DNA of 64,000 nucleotides, from contig NZ_JAKNQL010000001.1 of assembly GCF_022662375.1 (NCBI RefSeq), forward strand, positions 682,001-746,000, given 5' to 3'. Below the pieces are notes generated by a model that did no database searches, was not told the DNA's origin, and worked only from the letters and a program-made list of their open reading frames with translations. The first letter of the stretch is position 1, and the number at the start of each line of letters is the position of its first letter. The translations under genes and the position numbers were made by a program. Below are positions 26,298 through 34,837 of this stretch, in pieces. The DNA comes from Pseudomonas sp. CROZ-RG-20F-R04-15 (GTDB taxonomy: Bacteria > Pseudomonadota > Gammaproteobacteria > Pseudomonadales > Pseudomonadaceae).

Positions 26298-27464
26298 TCA
26301 GTGAGTAGCCGGGGCCAGATCGGCATTGCCGTTCTGACGGAAAGTAATCAGCGTCACCAGCAGCGCGAGCACGGCCAGGGCGGCGGCTGCGAGCGGTACG
26401 CTGGTCAGGCCGAAGCCGTGGGCGATGACGCTGCCGCCAACCCAGGCGCCGAGCGCGTTACCGACGTTGAAGGCGCCGATGTTCAGGGTCGAAACCAGAT
26501 TCGGTGCGGCTTTGCCGAATGTCACCACGTTGACTTGCAGCGCCGGTACGGCGGCGAAACACGCGGTGGCCCAGAGGAACAGGGTGATTTCAGTCGGGAT
26601 CAGCGCAACGCTGGTCCAGGTCAGTACGGTGGAAACCACGGCCATGGCGATGAACACGCCGATCAACGTGGCGACCATGCCCTTGTCGGCGAGTTTGCCG
26701 CCGATGATGTTGCCGACGGTCAGGCCCAGGCCGATCAGCATCAGCGTCCAGGTCACGCCACGCGGCGATACACCAGTGACTTCGCCGAGCAGTGGGGCGA
26801 CGTAGGTGAACAGAGTGAAGACGGATGCGGCGAAGAGTGCAGTCATGCTCAGCGACAGCCAGATCCCGGCACCTTTGAGGGCGGCGAGTTCGGCGCGCAT
26901 GTCGAGTTTTTCTTCGTCACGCTTGGCCGGCAGGAAGCGGATCAGGCCGATCAGCGCAATCACACCGATGACGGTCACCGCCCAGAAGGTCGAGCGCCAG
27001 CCGTATTGCTGACCCAGCGCAGTGCCCAGCGGCACGCCGAGCACGTTGGCCAGGGTCAAACCGGTGAACATCAACGCCACCGCCGACGCACGCTTGTTGG
27101 CCGGCACCAGATTGGCCGCCACCACCGAGCCGATGCCGAAGAACGCACCGTGACACAGCGCGGTGATCACCCGGGCAAACATCAGCACGTTGTAATCACT
27201 GGCAATCGCACAGAGCAGGTTGCCGACAATAAAAATGCCCATCAACGCGACCAGTGCTGCTTTACGCGGCAGTTTGGCCGTGGCCATCGCCATGAACGGC
27301 GCACCGATGGCCACGCCGAGGGCGTAACCGGTCACCAGCCAGCCGGCGCCGGGGATCGACACACCGAGGTCGGCCGCCACATCGGGCAGCAGGCCCATGA
27401 TGACGAACTCGGTGGTGCCGATGGCGAAGGCGCTCAAGGCGAGTATGAGGAGCGAGAGGGGCAT
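26298..27464 (-). CDS. MFS efflux transporter, DHA1 (AraJ/YdhP-like)
   Basis: A 388-residue 12-helix transporter. It begins MPLSLLILALSAFAIGTTEFVIMGLLPDV-like, typical of the AraJ/YdhP drug-proton antiporters (TEF motif in helix 1), with FGIGSVVAANLVP in helix 4-5. It likely exports a toxic or metabolic small molecule. It lies 34 bp after the arsR gene and before xenB, so export and reduction of the same electrophile is a plausible joint role (inference). Confidence 0.87.
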   Translation of the reverse strand: MPLSLLILALSAFAIGTTEFVIMGLLPDVAADLGVSIPGAGWLVTGYALGVAIGAPFMAMATAKLPRKAALVALMGIFIVGNLLCAIASDYNVLMFARVITALCHGAFFGIGSVVAANLVPANKRASAVALMFTGLTLANVLGVPLGTALGQQYGWRSTFWAVTVIGVIALIGLIRFLPAKRDEEKLDMRAELAALKGAGIWLSLSMTALFAASVFTLFTYVAPLLGEVTGVSPRGVTWTLMLIGLGLTVGNIIGGKLADKGMVATLIGVFIAMAVVSTVLTWTSVALIPTEITLFLWATACFAAVPALQVNVVTFGKAAPNLVSTLNIGAFNVGNALGAWVGGSVIAHGFGLTSVPLAAAALAVLALLVTLITFRQNGNADLAPATH

Positions 27465-27498
27465 GCAGGTTTCCTTGTCGGCTGGCTGACGTTAAGGG

Positions 27499-27801
27499 TC
27501 AGAGCTCTTTACTGAGGGTGCTGAGGAACGCCTGGATCACGTCCTCGTTACGTTTGAAAAAGTGCCATTGCCCGGCCTTCTGGCTGCTGATCAGACCGGC
27601 GCGTTGCAACGTCGCGAGGTGTGCCGAAACGGTCGACTGCGACAGCCCGCAGCGTTGATCGATCTGCCCGGCGCAGATGCCGTATTCGTGGTTGTGCAGC
27701 TGTTCCGGAAATTCGTTCTTCGGGTCTTTCAGCCAGTTGAGGATGTCTCGCCGTACTGGGTGCGCCAGGGCTTTTATTATTTCGTCGAGGTCGAGGTTCA
27801 T
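27499..27801 (-). CDS. ArsR-family helix-turn-helix repressor
   Basis: A 100-residue ArsR/SmtB-type protein: ALAHPVRRDILNWL (helix 1-2) and CGLSQSTVSAHLATLQRAGLI (recognition helix, about residues 51-71), then the beta wing. It lacks the ELCVCD metal motif of true ArsR. Its only cysteines are Cys43 and Cys51, next to the recognition helix. It is first in the unit with the MFS and xenB genes and lies beside a set of ATCGCGAT-type dyads, its likely operators. A thiol-reactive or redox signal is more likely than metal, by inference. Confidence 0.88.
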   Translation of the reverse strand: MNLDLDEIIKALAHPVRRDILNWLKDPKNEFPEQLHNHEYGICAGQIDQRCGLSQSTVSAHLATLQRAGLISSQKAGQWHFFKRNEDVIQAFLSTLSKEL

Positions 27802-27830
27802 GGCAGGGTGCTCACAATGTGTACAACGCT

Positions 27831-27929
27831 ATATCGCGATGTGGCGAAATATAAATCGTTAGATCGCGATACACCAATATGATTTTGATCTGAAATCAGC
27901 ATAAATTGGTATATCGCGTTATAACGATA
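27831..27929. promoter_or_regulatory. Multiple dyad operators for the ArsR repressor
   Basis: Three related sites are visible: ATATCGCGAT (27831-27840), TTAGATCGCGATA (27859-27871) and ATATCGCGTTATAACGATA (27911-27929). In addition CGATACACCAAT (27866-27877) and ATTGGTATATCG (27904-27915) are inverted copies with one mismatch. The region lies between arsR (minus) and acpH (plus). Confidence 0.7.
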
Positions 27930-27971
27930 CGTGGATGTATGGAGGGCGAGCCGCAGTGCTAAGCTGCGCCC

Positions 27972-28556
27972 ATGAACTATCTCGCACATTTACACCTCGG
28001 TGGCCAGCGCCCCGGGCAACTGCTCGGCAGTCTGTATGGCGATTTCGTCAAAGGTCGGCTGCAAGGGCAGTTTGCGCCGGAGGTGGAAGCGGCCATTCAA
28101 CTGCATCGCCGGATTGACGTATTCACCGATCGCCATCCGCTGGTGGACATTGCCTTGGGGCGATTTTCCGATACCCGCCGGCGTTATGCCGGGATCGTGC
28201 TCGATGTGTTTTTCGATCATTGCCTGGCGCGGGACTGGCGGCTGTATGCCGATCAGCCACTGGAGGTTTTCACCGCTGATGTGTATCGGGTGCTGACCCA
28301 CGAACGGCAACTGCCCGAGCGCCTGGCGAAGATCGCCCCGCACATGGTTGCCAATGACTGGTTGGGTTCGTATCAGGAGTTTGAAGTGCTGGAGCAGGTG
28401 TTGCGCGGGATCTCGCGGCGGCTGACCCGGCCGGAGGAATTGGCGGGGGCGATGGAGGAATTGCGGCGGTTGTATGAGCCGCTGAGTGAAGATTTCGCTT
28501 TGTTCTACCCACAACTCCAGGACTTCGCCCAAAACCCCCAGACACCGCAGATCTAA
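27972..28556 (+). CDS. acpH: Acyl carrier protein phosphodiesterase
   Basis: A 194-residue member of the AcpH (DUF479) family, HD-like hydrolases that remove the phosphopantetheine arm from acyl carrier protein. Conserved blocks are MNYLAHLHL at the start, GSLYGDFVKG, LHRRIDVFTDRHP and FFDHCLARDW, which supply the histidine and aspartate metal ligands. Length is normal. It is divergent from arsR and probably unrelated to it. Confidence 0.9.
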   Translation: MNYLAHLHLGGQRPGQLLGSLYGDFVKGRLQGQFAPEVEAAIQLHRRIDVFTDRHPLVDIALGRFSDTRRRYAGIVLDVFFDHCLARDWRLYADQPLEVFTADVYRVLTHERQLPERLAKIAPHMVANDWLGSYQEFEVLEQVLRGISRRLTRPEELAGAMEELRRLYEPLSEDFALFYPQLQDFAQNPQTPQI

Positions 28557-28647
28557 TGTAGGAGTGAGCCTGCTCGCGAAGGCGGCGTGTCATTCAGCAT
28601 CTATGTTGGCTGAGACACCGCTTTCGCGAGCAGGCTCGCTCCCACAG
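28557..28647. repeat. REPIN 5 (outward form, G-type arms)
   Basis: TGTAGGAGTGAGCCTGCTCG and its near inverse around a 42-bp dyad spacer, starting immediately after the acpH stop. The arms differ slightly (TAGGAGTGAG against TGGGAGCGAG). Confidence 0.88.
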
Positions 28648-28662
28648 GGGAGAGGTGTGTTT

Positions 28663-29457
28663 TCAGGCGGCTATCAGGTCGCTTGCGCGACGCGGTTCGG
28701 CCGGTTTCACCACTTCGCCAAACAACGCTTTCTGCACCGCCTGCTGCGCTTCGAACGCCAATGCCGCACGCTCACGCCCCTGACAGGCAATCGGCTTGAG
28801 CAGGTGCACTTCGACATCGCCGCAATCATTACTGAACAGGCGCATCAGGTGCGAGAGCAGATCGTCATCGCCTATGAACGGCGCCAGCGCGTCGATTTCG
28901 CCGTCACGCAGATAACGGATCGCCACCGGTTGCAGCATCACCTCGGAATCAATCGCCGCCGCCAGCAAGCGACCATGAAAGGTGCGCAAAGAACGGCCGT
29001 CGGTGGTGGTGCCTTCCGGGAACATCAGTAATGCATGCTCGGTTTGCAGGTGACGGGTCATCTGCTTGCGGATCAACTGGCTGTCGCCCGAACCGCGACG
29101 GATGAACAGGCTGCCGGCCTTCGCCGCGAGCCAACCGGCCACCGGCCAGGTGCGCACTTCGGCCTTGGACAGAAACGACAGCGGCGTGAGCATGCCAAGC
29201 AACGGAATATCCGTCCATGAAACATGATTGCTGACCCACAGCATCGGCTGTTTCGGCAGCTCACCGTGCACCGTCACGCGAAAGGGCAGGGCGTTGCTCA
29301 AACGCGCCATGAAAAAGCGCGACCAGCGCTGACGCCGCTCCATCGAATGCGCCCGGCCGATGCGTTCAAACACGCCGAAGACGCTGGCCATGGTCAAGCC
29401 CAGCGAGACCACCAACAGCACCCGCGCGATCCGCGCGTACACCCGCAGCCGGCTCAT
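28663..29457 (-). CDS. olsA: Lyso-ornithine lipid O-acyltransferase (PlsC family)
   Basis: A 264-residue 1-acyl-glycerol-3-phosphate-acyltransferase-type protein with one amino-terminal membrane segment. The HX4D catalytic motif is NHVSWTD (near residue 77) and the substrate motif is FPEGTTTDG (near 146). It adds the second acyl chain in ornithine-lipid synthesis. The start at 29457 overlaps the olsB stop (TAATG), so the two are coupled; upstream sequence in this frame belongs to olsB. Specificity is inferred from the olsB neighbour. Confidence 0.88.
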   Translation of the reverse strand: MSRLRVYARIARVLLVVSLGLTMASVFGVFERIGRAHSMERRQRWSRFFMARLSNALPFRVTVHGELPKQPMLWVSNHVSWTDIPLLGMLTPLSFLSKAEVRTWPVAGWLAAKAGSLFIRRGSGDSQLIRKQMTRHLQTEHALLMFPEGTTTDGRSLRTFHGRLLAAAIDSEVMLQPVAIRYLRDGEIDALAPFIGDDDLLSHLMRLFSNDCGDVEVHLLKPIACQGRERAALAFEAQQAVQKALFGEVVKPAEPRRASDLIAA

Positions 29458-30212
29458 TACACAGCCGCCTTGAAGTGCTTGGCGTAGCGCGGGCAGAGTT
29501 CGTCGCGCTTGAGCAGGATGAACACGTCGGCGACCTGAAAATCTTCGTCCCAGCATGGCTCACCGCAGATCTTCGCGCCCAGACGCATATACGCCTTGAG
29601 CAGCGGCGGCATTTCGGCGATCACGTTCGATGGAATATCCAGCGTCGGCAGCGGATTTTTCGGCTCGGCGCGCAGGTGTTCGGTGCACAGATAACGCTCG
29701 CGCAAACGCTGCATGATCGCGTGGGCCTGAATGCCGCCGTCCTGCATCGGAATGCTCGCGCAACCCATCAGATAGCTGTAGCCGCCCTGATTCAATACTT
29801 CGGCCAACTCGCCCCACAACACCGCGATGGTGCCGCCGTTGCGGTACGCCGGGTCGACGCAGGTGCGGCCGATTTCGAGGATCGGGCCTTGCAGATGCGC
29901 GAGGCCGTGCAGGCTGAACTCTTCTTCACTGTAGAACTTGCCCAGGCTGCTCGCAGCGGTGTGATCGAGCAAACGCGTGGTCGCGACCAAGCGGCCGGTA
30001 TTCAGATCACGCACGCCGATGTGGCTGCAGTGAACATCATAATCATCCATGTCCAGACCCAGTTCCGCGCCTTTCAGCTTGGCGTTGAACTCGCCGCTGA
30101 AGACGTTGAAGCGCAGGGCCTGAGCTTGCTGCAAGGCCTCGGCGCCGATCAGGCGTTCGGCTTGCAGGCGGCGTTCATTGCCGGTGTCGCTGATGCGGGC
30201 GATCTGAGTCAT
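29457..30212 (-). CDS. olsB: L-ornithine N-alpha-acyltransferase
   Basis: A 251-residue GNAT-fold acyltransferase of the OlsB/hemolysin-like group. Signature blocks are [40 protein letters not shown] and [11 protein letters not shown]. It makes lyso-ornithine lipid from ornithine and 3-hydroxyacyl-ACP at the inner membrane, a phosphate-free lipid often induced by phosphate shortage. I see no clear Pho box in the 150-bp upstream gap. Confidence 0.9.
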   Translation of the reverse strand: MTQIARISDTGNERRLQAERLIGAEALQQAQALRFNVFSGEFNAKLKGAELGLDMDDYDVHCSHIGVRDLNTGRLVATTRLLDHTAASSLGKFYSEEEFSLHGLAHLQGPILEIGRTCVDPAYRNGGTIAVLWGELAEVLNQGGYSYLMGCASIPMQDGGIQAHAIMQRLRERYLCTEHLRAEPKNPLPTLDIPSNVIAEMPPLLKAYMRLGAKICGEPCWDEDFQVADVFILLKRDELCPRYAKHFKAAV

Positions 30213-30365
30213 GTGAATCTCCGTACGGGCCTTTAACCCGTCGTGGGTTGCAGCCGATCGACTTTCTTTATGCAGCCGTGTTGTGCAAAGTCAGGCTATG
30301 TAGCCCCGGTGTCATCGCCATGAACGTTCGGTGATGCTTATATGACAGCCCACAAGGAGCCTCTT

Positions 30366-31244
30366 ATGCCCTGGCCAGATCTGCTGCAAAGCTGTGACCG
30401 ATTGCCCGCCGTTGCTGACCTGGCCGAGGGTTTTGCGACGTTGTTGCATCAGTTGGGCAATGTCACACCGTTCGAATTGGCGGTCGCGGGCGGGCGGCGG
30501 ATGGCAACACCGGGGCTTGCGTTTCTGGTCGGTTATCAGGCGGCATTGCGTATGTTGTGGCCGAGTGCGCCGCTGAGCCTTGGCGCTTTGTGTGCGACCG
30601 AACAGCGCAGTTTGCGTCCGGCGGACATGCAGACGCGGCTGAGTGAATTGCGCCTGAGCGGGCGCAAGGATTTCGTCACCGCTGGCGATGCGGCGGACTG
30701 GCTGTTGATCGCTGCGCGCAGTGAAGAACCGGGTGAAACGCCGCGGTTAAGTCTGGCCGTGGTCTATCCCGGCGAGCCCGGTGTGACCGTGGAGAAACTG
30801 CCCGCGCTGCCGTTGATGCCGGACATCAGTCATGGCCGGTTGGAGCTTGATGGCGCGTTGTGTGAGTTGCTGGCGGGGGATGGTTGGGATGCTTACGTCA
30901 AACCGTTTCGCACGCTGGAAGATGTCTATGTGCTGAGCGCGATGACTGCGTGGCTGTACGGCGTCGGGCAAGACAGCGACTGGCCGCAAGCGCTGCAATT
31001 GCGTTTGCTGGCGCTGTTGGCCGGGTGTGCCGAGGCGAGTCGGCAGCCACCGAACAATCCGGCCGGGCATGTGTTGCTGGGTGGGTTGTTTGCACAGTTT
31101 GAAGCGCTGGAGGGGGAGGTGAGTCAGGCGTTGGCTGAAGGTCCGGCAGAGTGGGCGCAGATGTGGCAGCGCGATCAAGGCGTGATGCAGTTGGCGGCGG
31201 GGGCTCGGGCCAAGCGTCTGGCCAAGGCTTTGGTGGTGTCTTGA
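30366..31244 (+). CDS. Acyl-CoA-dehydrogenase-like protein, shortened
   Basis: A 292-residue protein whose centre (LRLSGRKDFVTAGDAADWLLIAARS, about residues 95-120) follows the beta-domain pattern of acyl-CoA dehydrogenases, where LNGxKxFVTxGxxAD is usual. The carboxy part is helical. It is 80-100 residues shorter than real enzymes, and I do not see the usual catalytic glutamate region, so FAD-dependent activity is uncertain. The start at 30366 has AGGAG eight bases upstream. It is divergent from olsB; a lipid link is possible but unproven. Confidence 0.68.
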   Translation: MPWPDLLQSCDRLPAVADLAEGFATLLHQLGNVTPFELAVAGGRRMATPGLAFLVGYQAALRMLWPSAPLSLGALCATEQRSLRPADMQTRLSELRLSGRKDFVTAGDAADWLLIAARSEEPGETPRLSLAVVYPGEPGVTVEKLPALPLMPDISHGRLELDGALCELLAGDGWDAYVKPFRTLEDVYVLSAMTAWLYGVGQDSDWPQALQLRLLALLAGCAEASRQPPNNPAGHVLLGGLFAQFEALEGEVSQALAEGPAEWAQMWQRDQGVMQLAAGARAKRLAKALVVS

Positions 31245-31250
31245 CTGGCG

Positions 31251-31338
31251 CCTTCGCGAGCAAGCTCGCTCCCACATTTTGATCGCATTTCAATTGAAGA
31301 AACGCGGTCCCCTGTGGGAGCGAGCTTGCTCGCGAAGG
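31251..31338. repeat. REPIN 6 (inward form, A-type arms)
   Basis: CCTTCGCGAGCAAGCTCGCT and its inverse flank a spacer of about 35 bp. It lies between two co-directional genes. Confidence 0.9.
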
Positions 31339-31411
31339 CGGCCTCAACATCCCCACACATCTGTCATAAACCCCGACTAGTCTCAGCAGGTTCATTCCCA
31401 GAGCCCTCACC

Positions 31412-32485
31412 ATGTGCAAAGGCCTGTCGCTGTTTCTGCTGCTGATCACCTTCACCGTTCACGCCGAACAATGGCCCGGCGAGCAGTGGCCAATCGGCAC
31501 GACGATCGCCGATACCGGGGCGCTGGAAAATTACGCCTTCCCACCCCGCGACGACGCCACCCGCCAAGGCATCCGCACCGATGCCCTGCTGATCATCCGC
31601 GACGGCCAGATCATCTACGAACGCTACGCCGGCCCGAGCACGGAACAAACCCCGCACCTGACCTGGTCGATCAGCAAAAGCCTGATGGCCACCGTCCTCG
31701 GTGTGGCCTACGGCGAAGGCCTGTTCAGGCTCGACGATCCGGCCGCGAAGTTTTACCCGCCACTGACCAAACACCCGGCGATAAAAATCGCCGATCTGCT
31801 GCACTGGGCCTCCGGTATCGACTGGCAGGAAGACTATGAATACGCCCCGCTGAAATCCTCGGTGGTGGCGATGCTCTACACCCGTGGCCATCGCGACATG
31901 GCTGCATTTACCGCTGAGCACGACACCTACGCCGAATCGGGGCAGGCCTTCCGTTATTCCAGTGGCGACAGCAACTTGCTCGCGGCAGCGTTAAAAAATA
32001 TCGTCGGCCCTCAGCGTTATGCGGATTACCCGTGGACGGCGTTGTTCGAGCCGTTAGGCATCCAGCACGCCGTGTGGGAAACCGATGCCAGCGGCACGTT
32101 TGTCGCGTCTTCTTATGCCTATCTCACCGCGCGGGATCTGGCGCGGGTCGGTTTGTTGATGGCCCGCGACGGGCGCTGGAATGATCGGCAACTGTTGCCC
32201 AAAGATTGGCTCGCGTTCAACCTTAAACCCTTCGCAGGTTACAAGGCTCATCAGGACGAAGCGGTCCCGGGCGGTCAGTGGTGGCTCAATCGCCCCGTCG
32301 ATGGCGCGGCATCACCGTGGCCCGATGCACCGCCGGACACCTTCGCGGCCCTGGGCCATTGGGGTCAGGCGTTGTACGTGATTCCCAGCGAGAAACTGCT
32401 GATCGTGCGTTACGCCGATGATCGCGATGGCAGCTACCGCCATAACGAACTGCTCAAACACGTGCTGAAGGCGGTGCGGCCATGA
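31412..32485 (+). CDS. Secreted serine hydrolase, beta-lactamase/class C family
   Basis: A 357-residue protein with an amino-terminal signal sequence (SLFLLLITFTVHAEQ). The SxxK nucleophile motif is Ser86-Ile-Ser-Lys89 in TWSISKSL, the Tyr motif is YSSGDSN near residue 187, and GHWGQALYV near the end takes the place of the KTG box. Such proteins are esterases or peptidases rather than true beta-lactamases. Its last four bases overlap the next small gene, so the two are co-translated. Confidence 0.85.
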   Translation: MCKGLSLFLLLITFTVHAEQWPGEQWPIGTTIADTGALENYAFPPRDDATRQGIRTDALLIIRDGQIIYERYAGPSTEQTPHLTWSISKSLMATVLGVAYGEGLFRLDDPAAKFYPPLTKHPAIKIADLLHWASGIDWQEDYEYAPLKSSVVAMLYTRGHRDMAAFTAEHDTYAESGQAFRYSSGDSNLLAAALKNIVGPQRYADYPWTALFEPLGIQHAVWETDASGTFVASSYAYLTARDLARVGLLMARDGRWNDRQLLPKDWLAFNLKPFAGYKAHQDEAVPGGQWWLNRPVDGAASPWPDAPPDTFAALGHWGQALYVIPSEKLLIVRYADDRDGSYRHNELLKHVLKAVRP

Positions 32486-32778
32486 AGCGCTTTTTGCTGT
32501 TACTGCTTGTTTTGCTGCTCGGCTGGGTCGTCTACGAGCGCGAAAATCTGTGGGCCTTCCCCGACATCATCAGCGCTTACACCGCCAAGGAATATTGTTC
32601 CTGCCGCTATGTGATGAACAACGATGCCGAGTATTGCCGTGGCTATGTAAAACAATGGCTGCCGACCAGCCAATTCACCGATGACAGCGCCAGCAAAACC
32701 ATCACCGTCAGCGGCATGGGCCGCAGCAACCGCGCCCAGTGGCAAAGCGAACGTCAGGGTTGCCGCCTGAATCCCTGA
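32482..32778 (+). CDS. Small membrane-anchored cysteine-containing protein, 98 aa
   Basis: The product starts with a hydrophobic anchor (FLLLLLVLLLGWVVY, residues 4-18) and continues as a short exported domain with four cysteines (CSC, C, C). The start overlaps the serine-hydrolase stop (ATGA), which implies a shared role in the envelope. I do not recognise the family with certainty; I recall similar Pseudomonas entries beside serine hydrolases that are labelled amidase without evidence. Confidence 0.75.
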   Translation: MKRFLLLLLVLLLGWVVYERENLWAFPDIISAYTAKEYCSCRYVMNNDAEYCRGYVKQWLPTSQFTDDSASKTITVSGMGRSNRAQWQSERQGCRLNP

Positions 32779-32798
32779 AAACATCCGATTGCTTTTTT

Positions 32799-32885
32799 GT
32801 GGGAGCGAGCCTGCTCGCGAATGCAATAGTAGGCGCACCTACTCTGTTGAGGCAGATGACGTCTTCGCGAGCAGGCTCGCTCCCG
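32799..32885. repeat. REPIN 7 (outward form, G-type arms)
   Basis: TGTGGGAGCGAGCCTGCTCG and an inverse ending TCGCTCCCGC; the right end is slightly decayed. Confidence 0.87.
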
Positions 32886-32963
32886 CCGGGTGTGATCTTC
32901 AGTTTGCAATAACCGCGTGGGCGGTTAAGGTTCGTGCAGGTTTATCGGCCCCACGAGTGTTCA

Positions 32964-33554
32964 ATGTTCAACCGCTCCCTCTGTGCAACCCTGTCCAGCC
33001 TGCTGCTCGCCGCCGTCGCGTTGCCGGCGCAGGCCAATTGGTATCTGGACGGCGAGTCGTCGCGGCTGTCGTTCGTCAGCACGAAAAACGCCAGCATTTC
33101 TGAAGTGCAGCGCTTTCTGGTGCTGCATGGCAAGGTCGATCCCAATGGTCGTGCCGAAGTCGAAATCGAGCTGGACTCGATCAACAGCGGCATCCCGCTG
33201 CGCGACGAGCGTATGCGCAAGGAGCTGTTCCAGATCGAGCAATTCCCCGAAGCGACCATCACCACCCAGATCGATCTGCGCCCGATCAACGACCTGGCCC
33301 CCGGTGCGCAACTGGAATTGCGTCTGCCGCTGACTGTCAGCCTGCACGGCAAGCAACACGAATACCCCGCTGAGCTGCTGGCGACGCGCCTCGATGACCG
33401 GCGTTTTCAAGTGGTCACCCTGGAACCGCTGGTGATCAACGCCGAGGATTTCGATCTCGCGCCTGGGCTGGAAAGCCTGCGCAAACTTGCCGACCTGTCG
33501 GCCATCAGTCTGTCGGTACCGGTGGGTGCGGTACTGATTTTCACGGCGCGCTGA
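32964..33554 (+). CDS. YceI-family periplasmic lipid-binding-like protein
   Basis: A 196-residue protein with a signal peptide (LLLAAVALPAQANWYL, cleavage after AQA). The mature part follows the YceI lipocalin-like pattern: SRLSFVSTKNASISE at the start, IELDSINSGIPLRDERMRKELF, and FPEATITTQIDL. The family binds polyprenoid or fatty acyl chains in the periplasm. The cardiolipin synthase gene follows one base after its stop. I start at 32964 for the proper signal peptide; the ribosome site is weak. Confidence 0.88.
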   Translation: MFNRSLCATLSSLLLAAVALPAQANWYLDGESSRLSFVSTKNASISEVQRFLVLHGKVDPNGRAEVEIELDSINSGIPLRDERMRKELFQIEQFPEATITTQIDLRPINDLAPGAQLELRLPLTVSLHGKQHEYPAELLATRLDDRRFQVVTLEPLVINAEDFDLAPGLESLRKLADLSAISLSVPVGAVLIFTAR

Positions 33555-33555
33555 C

Positions 33556-34713
33556 ATGCGCGGCGCGGTGTTCCCGTGGCGGGACGGCAACCGGTTCGAG
33601 CTGTTGATCGACGGCCCGCAATTCTTCCCGCGCATGCTTGAGCAGATTGCCGGCGCGCAGGAGCAGATCGAGCTGGAGCTGTATCTGGTCGAGGCGGGCG
33701 CCTGTGCCGAAACCATTGTGCAAGCGCTGGTGCTGGCGGCCGAGCGAGGCGTGCGTGTGCGCTGCCTGTTCGATGATTACGGCAGCCTGGCGTTTACCCT
33801 CAATCTGCGCCAGCGCCTGACCCATGCCGGGGTTGAGCTGCGCTTTTACAATCGGCTGAACTGGCGGCGCTGGGTCGGCAACTTCTATCGGGATCACCGC
33901 AAGTTGCTGCTGGTTGATCAGCGTCTGGCGGTGGTCGGCGGTACTGGCGTCACTGACGAGTTCTGGACGCCGGGCCATGACACCAGCGAGTGGCACGAAG
34001 TGATGGTCGAGATCAGCGGCCCACTGGTGATCGATTGGCAATTGCTGTTCGACCGCCAATGGATCGCCAACCGCTATCGTCGCGCTTGGCGCCCCGCCGC
34101 GCATTTTGGCCTGCCACGGTTGCCGCGCGTGCCGGACAAGGGCGAGGGCATGGGCCGCGTGGCGTATGCCGACGCCCGTCAGCACCGCGACATTCTGCAG
34201 TCGCTGTTCCGTGCGCTGAATAGTGGGCAAAAGCGTATCTGGATGGCGACGCCGTACTTCCTGCCGACCTGGAAAGTCCGCCGCTCCCTGCGCAAGGCAG
34301 CGGCGCGTGGTGTCGATGTGCGGCTGTTGCTGACCGGGCCGCGCACCGATCACCCGTCAGTGCGTTACGCCGGGCATCGTTATTACCCGCGACTGCTCAA
34401 GGCCGGGGTGCAGATCTTCGAATACCAGCCGTGTTTTCTGCACCTGAAAATGGTGCTGGTGGACGATTGGGTGAGCATCGGTTCATGCAACTTCGACCAC
34501 TGGAACCTGCGCTTCAATCTGGAGGCGAATCTCGAGGCACTGGATCCGTCGTTGACGGCAGCGGTGCAGGCGAGTTTTGTAAAGGACTTCGGGCTGAGTC
34601 AGCAGGTGAGTCTGGAAGAGTGGCAGCGCCGGCCGTTGTGGCGGCGGGTGAAGCAGCGGGTGTGGGGCTGGGTGGATCGGGTGGTGGTTAACATCCTCGA
34701 TCGCCGCGGATAA
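33556..34713 (+). CDS. clsB: Cardiolipin synthase B-type phospholipase D enzyme
   Basis: A 385-residue PLD-superfamily protein with two HKD motifs: HRKLLLVD near residue 114 and HLKMVLVDD near residue 296, each followed by the G-(G/S) turn (VVGGTG, IGSCNFDHWN). It joins phospholipids to form cardiolipin at the inner membrane. There is no amino-terminal membrane pair, which favours ClsB over ClsA. Coupling to yceI suggests an envelope-lipid theme. Confidence 0.87.
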   Translation: MRGAVFPWRDGNRFELLIDGPQFFPRMLEQIAGAQEQIELELYLVEAGACAETIVQALVLAAERGVRVRCLFDDYGSLAFTLNLRQRLTHAGVELRFYNRLNWRRWVGNFYRDHRKLLLVDQRLAVVGGTGVTDEFWTPGHDTSEWHEVMVEISGPLVIDWQLLFDRQWIANRYRRAWRPAAHFGLPRLPRVPDKGEGMGRVAYADARQHRDILQSLFRALNSGQKRIWMATPYFLPTWKVRRSLRKAAARGVDVRLLLTGPRTDHPSVRYAGHRYYPRLLKAGVQIFEYQPCFLHLKMVLVDDWVSIGSCNFDHWNLRFNLEANLEALDPSLTAAVQASFVKDFGLSQQVSLEEWQRRPLWRRVKQRVWGWVDRVVVNILDRRG

Positions 34714-34742
34714 ACCCGATTCTGAATACGCCCTAAATCCAA

Positions 34743-34833
34743 TGTGGGAGCGAGCCTGCTCTCGAAGGCGGTGTGTCAGTCAGCAATTGTTTAGCTGAAT
34801 GACCGCTTTCGCGAGCAGGCTCGCTCCCACAGG
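34743..34833. repeat. REPIN 8 (outward form, G-type arms)
   Basis: TGTGGGAGCGAGCCTGCTCT and its inverse around a dyad spacer. It ends four bases from the bglX stop, between convergent clsB and bglX, and may serve as their shared 3' element. Confidence 0.9.
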
Positions 34834-34837
34834 GTTT

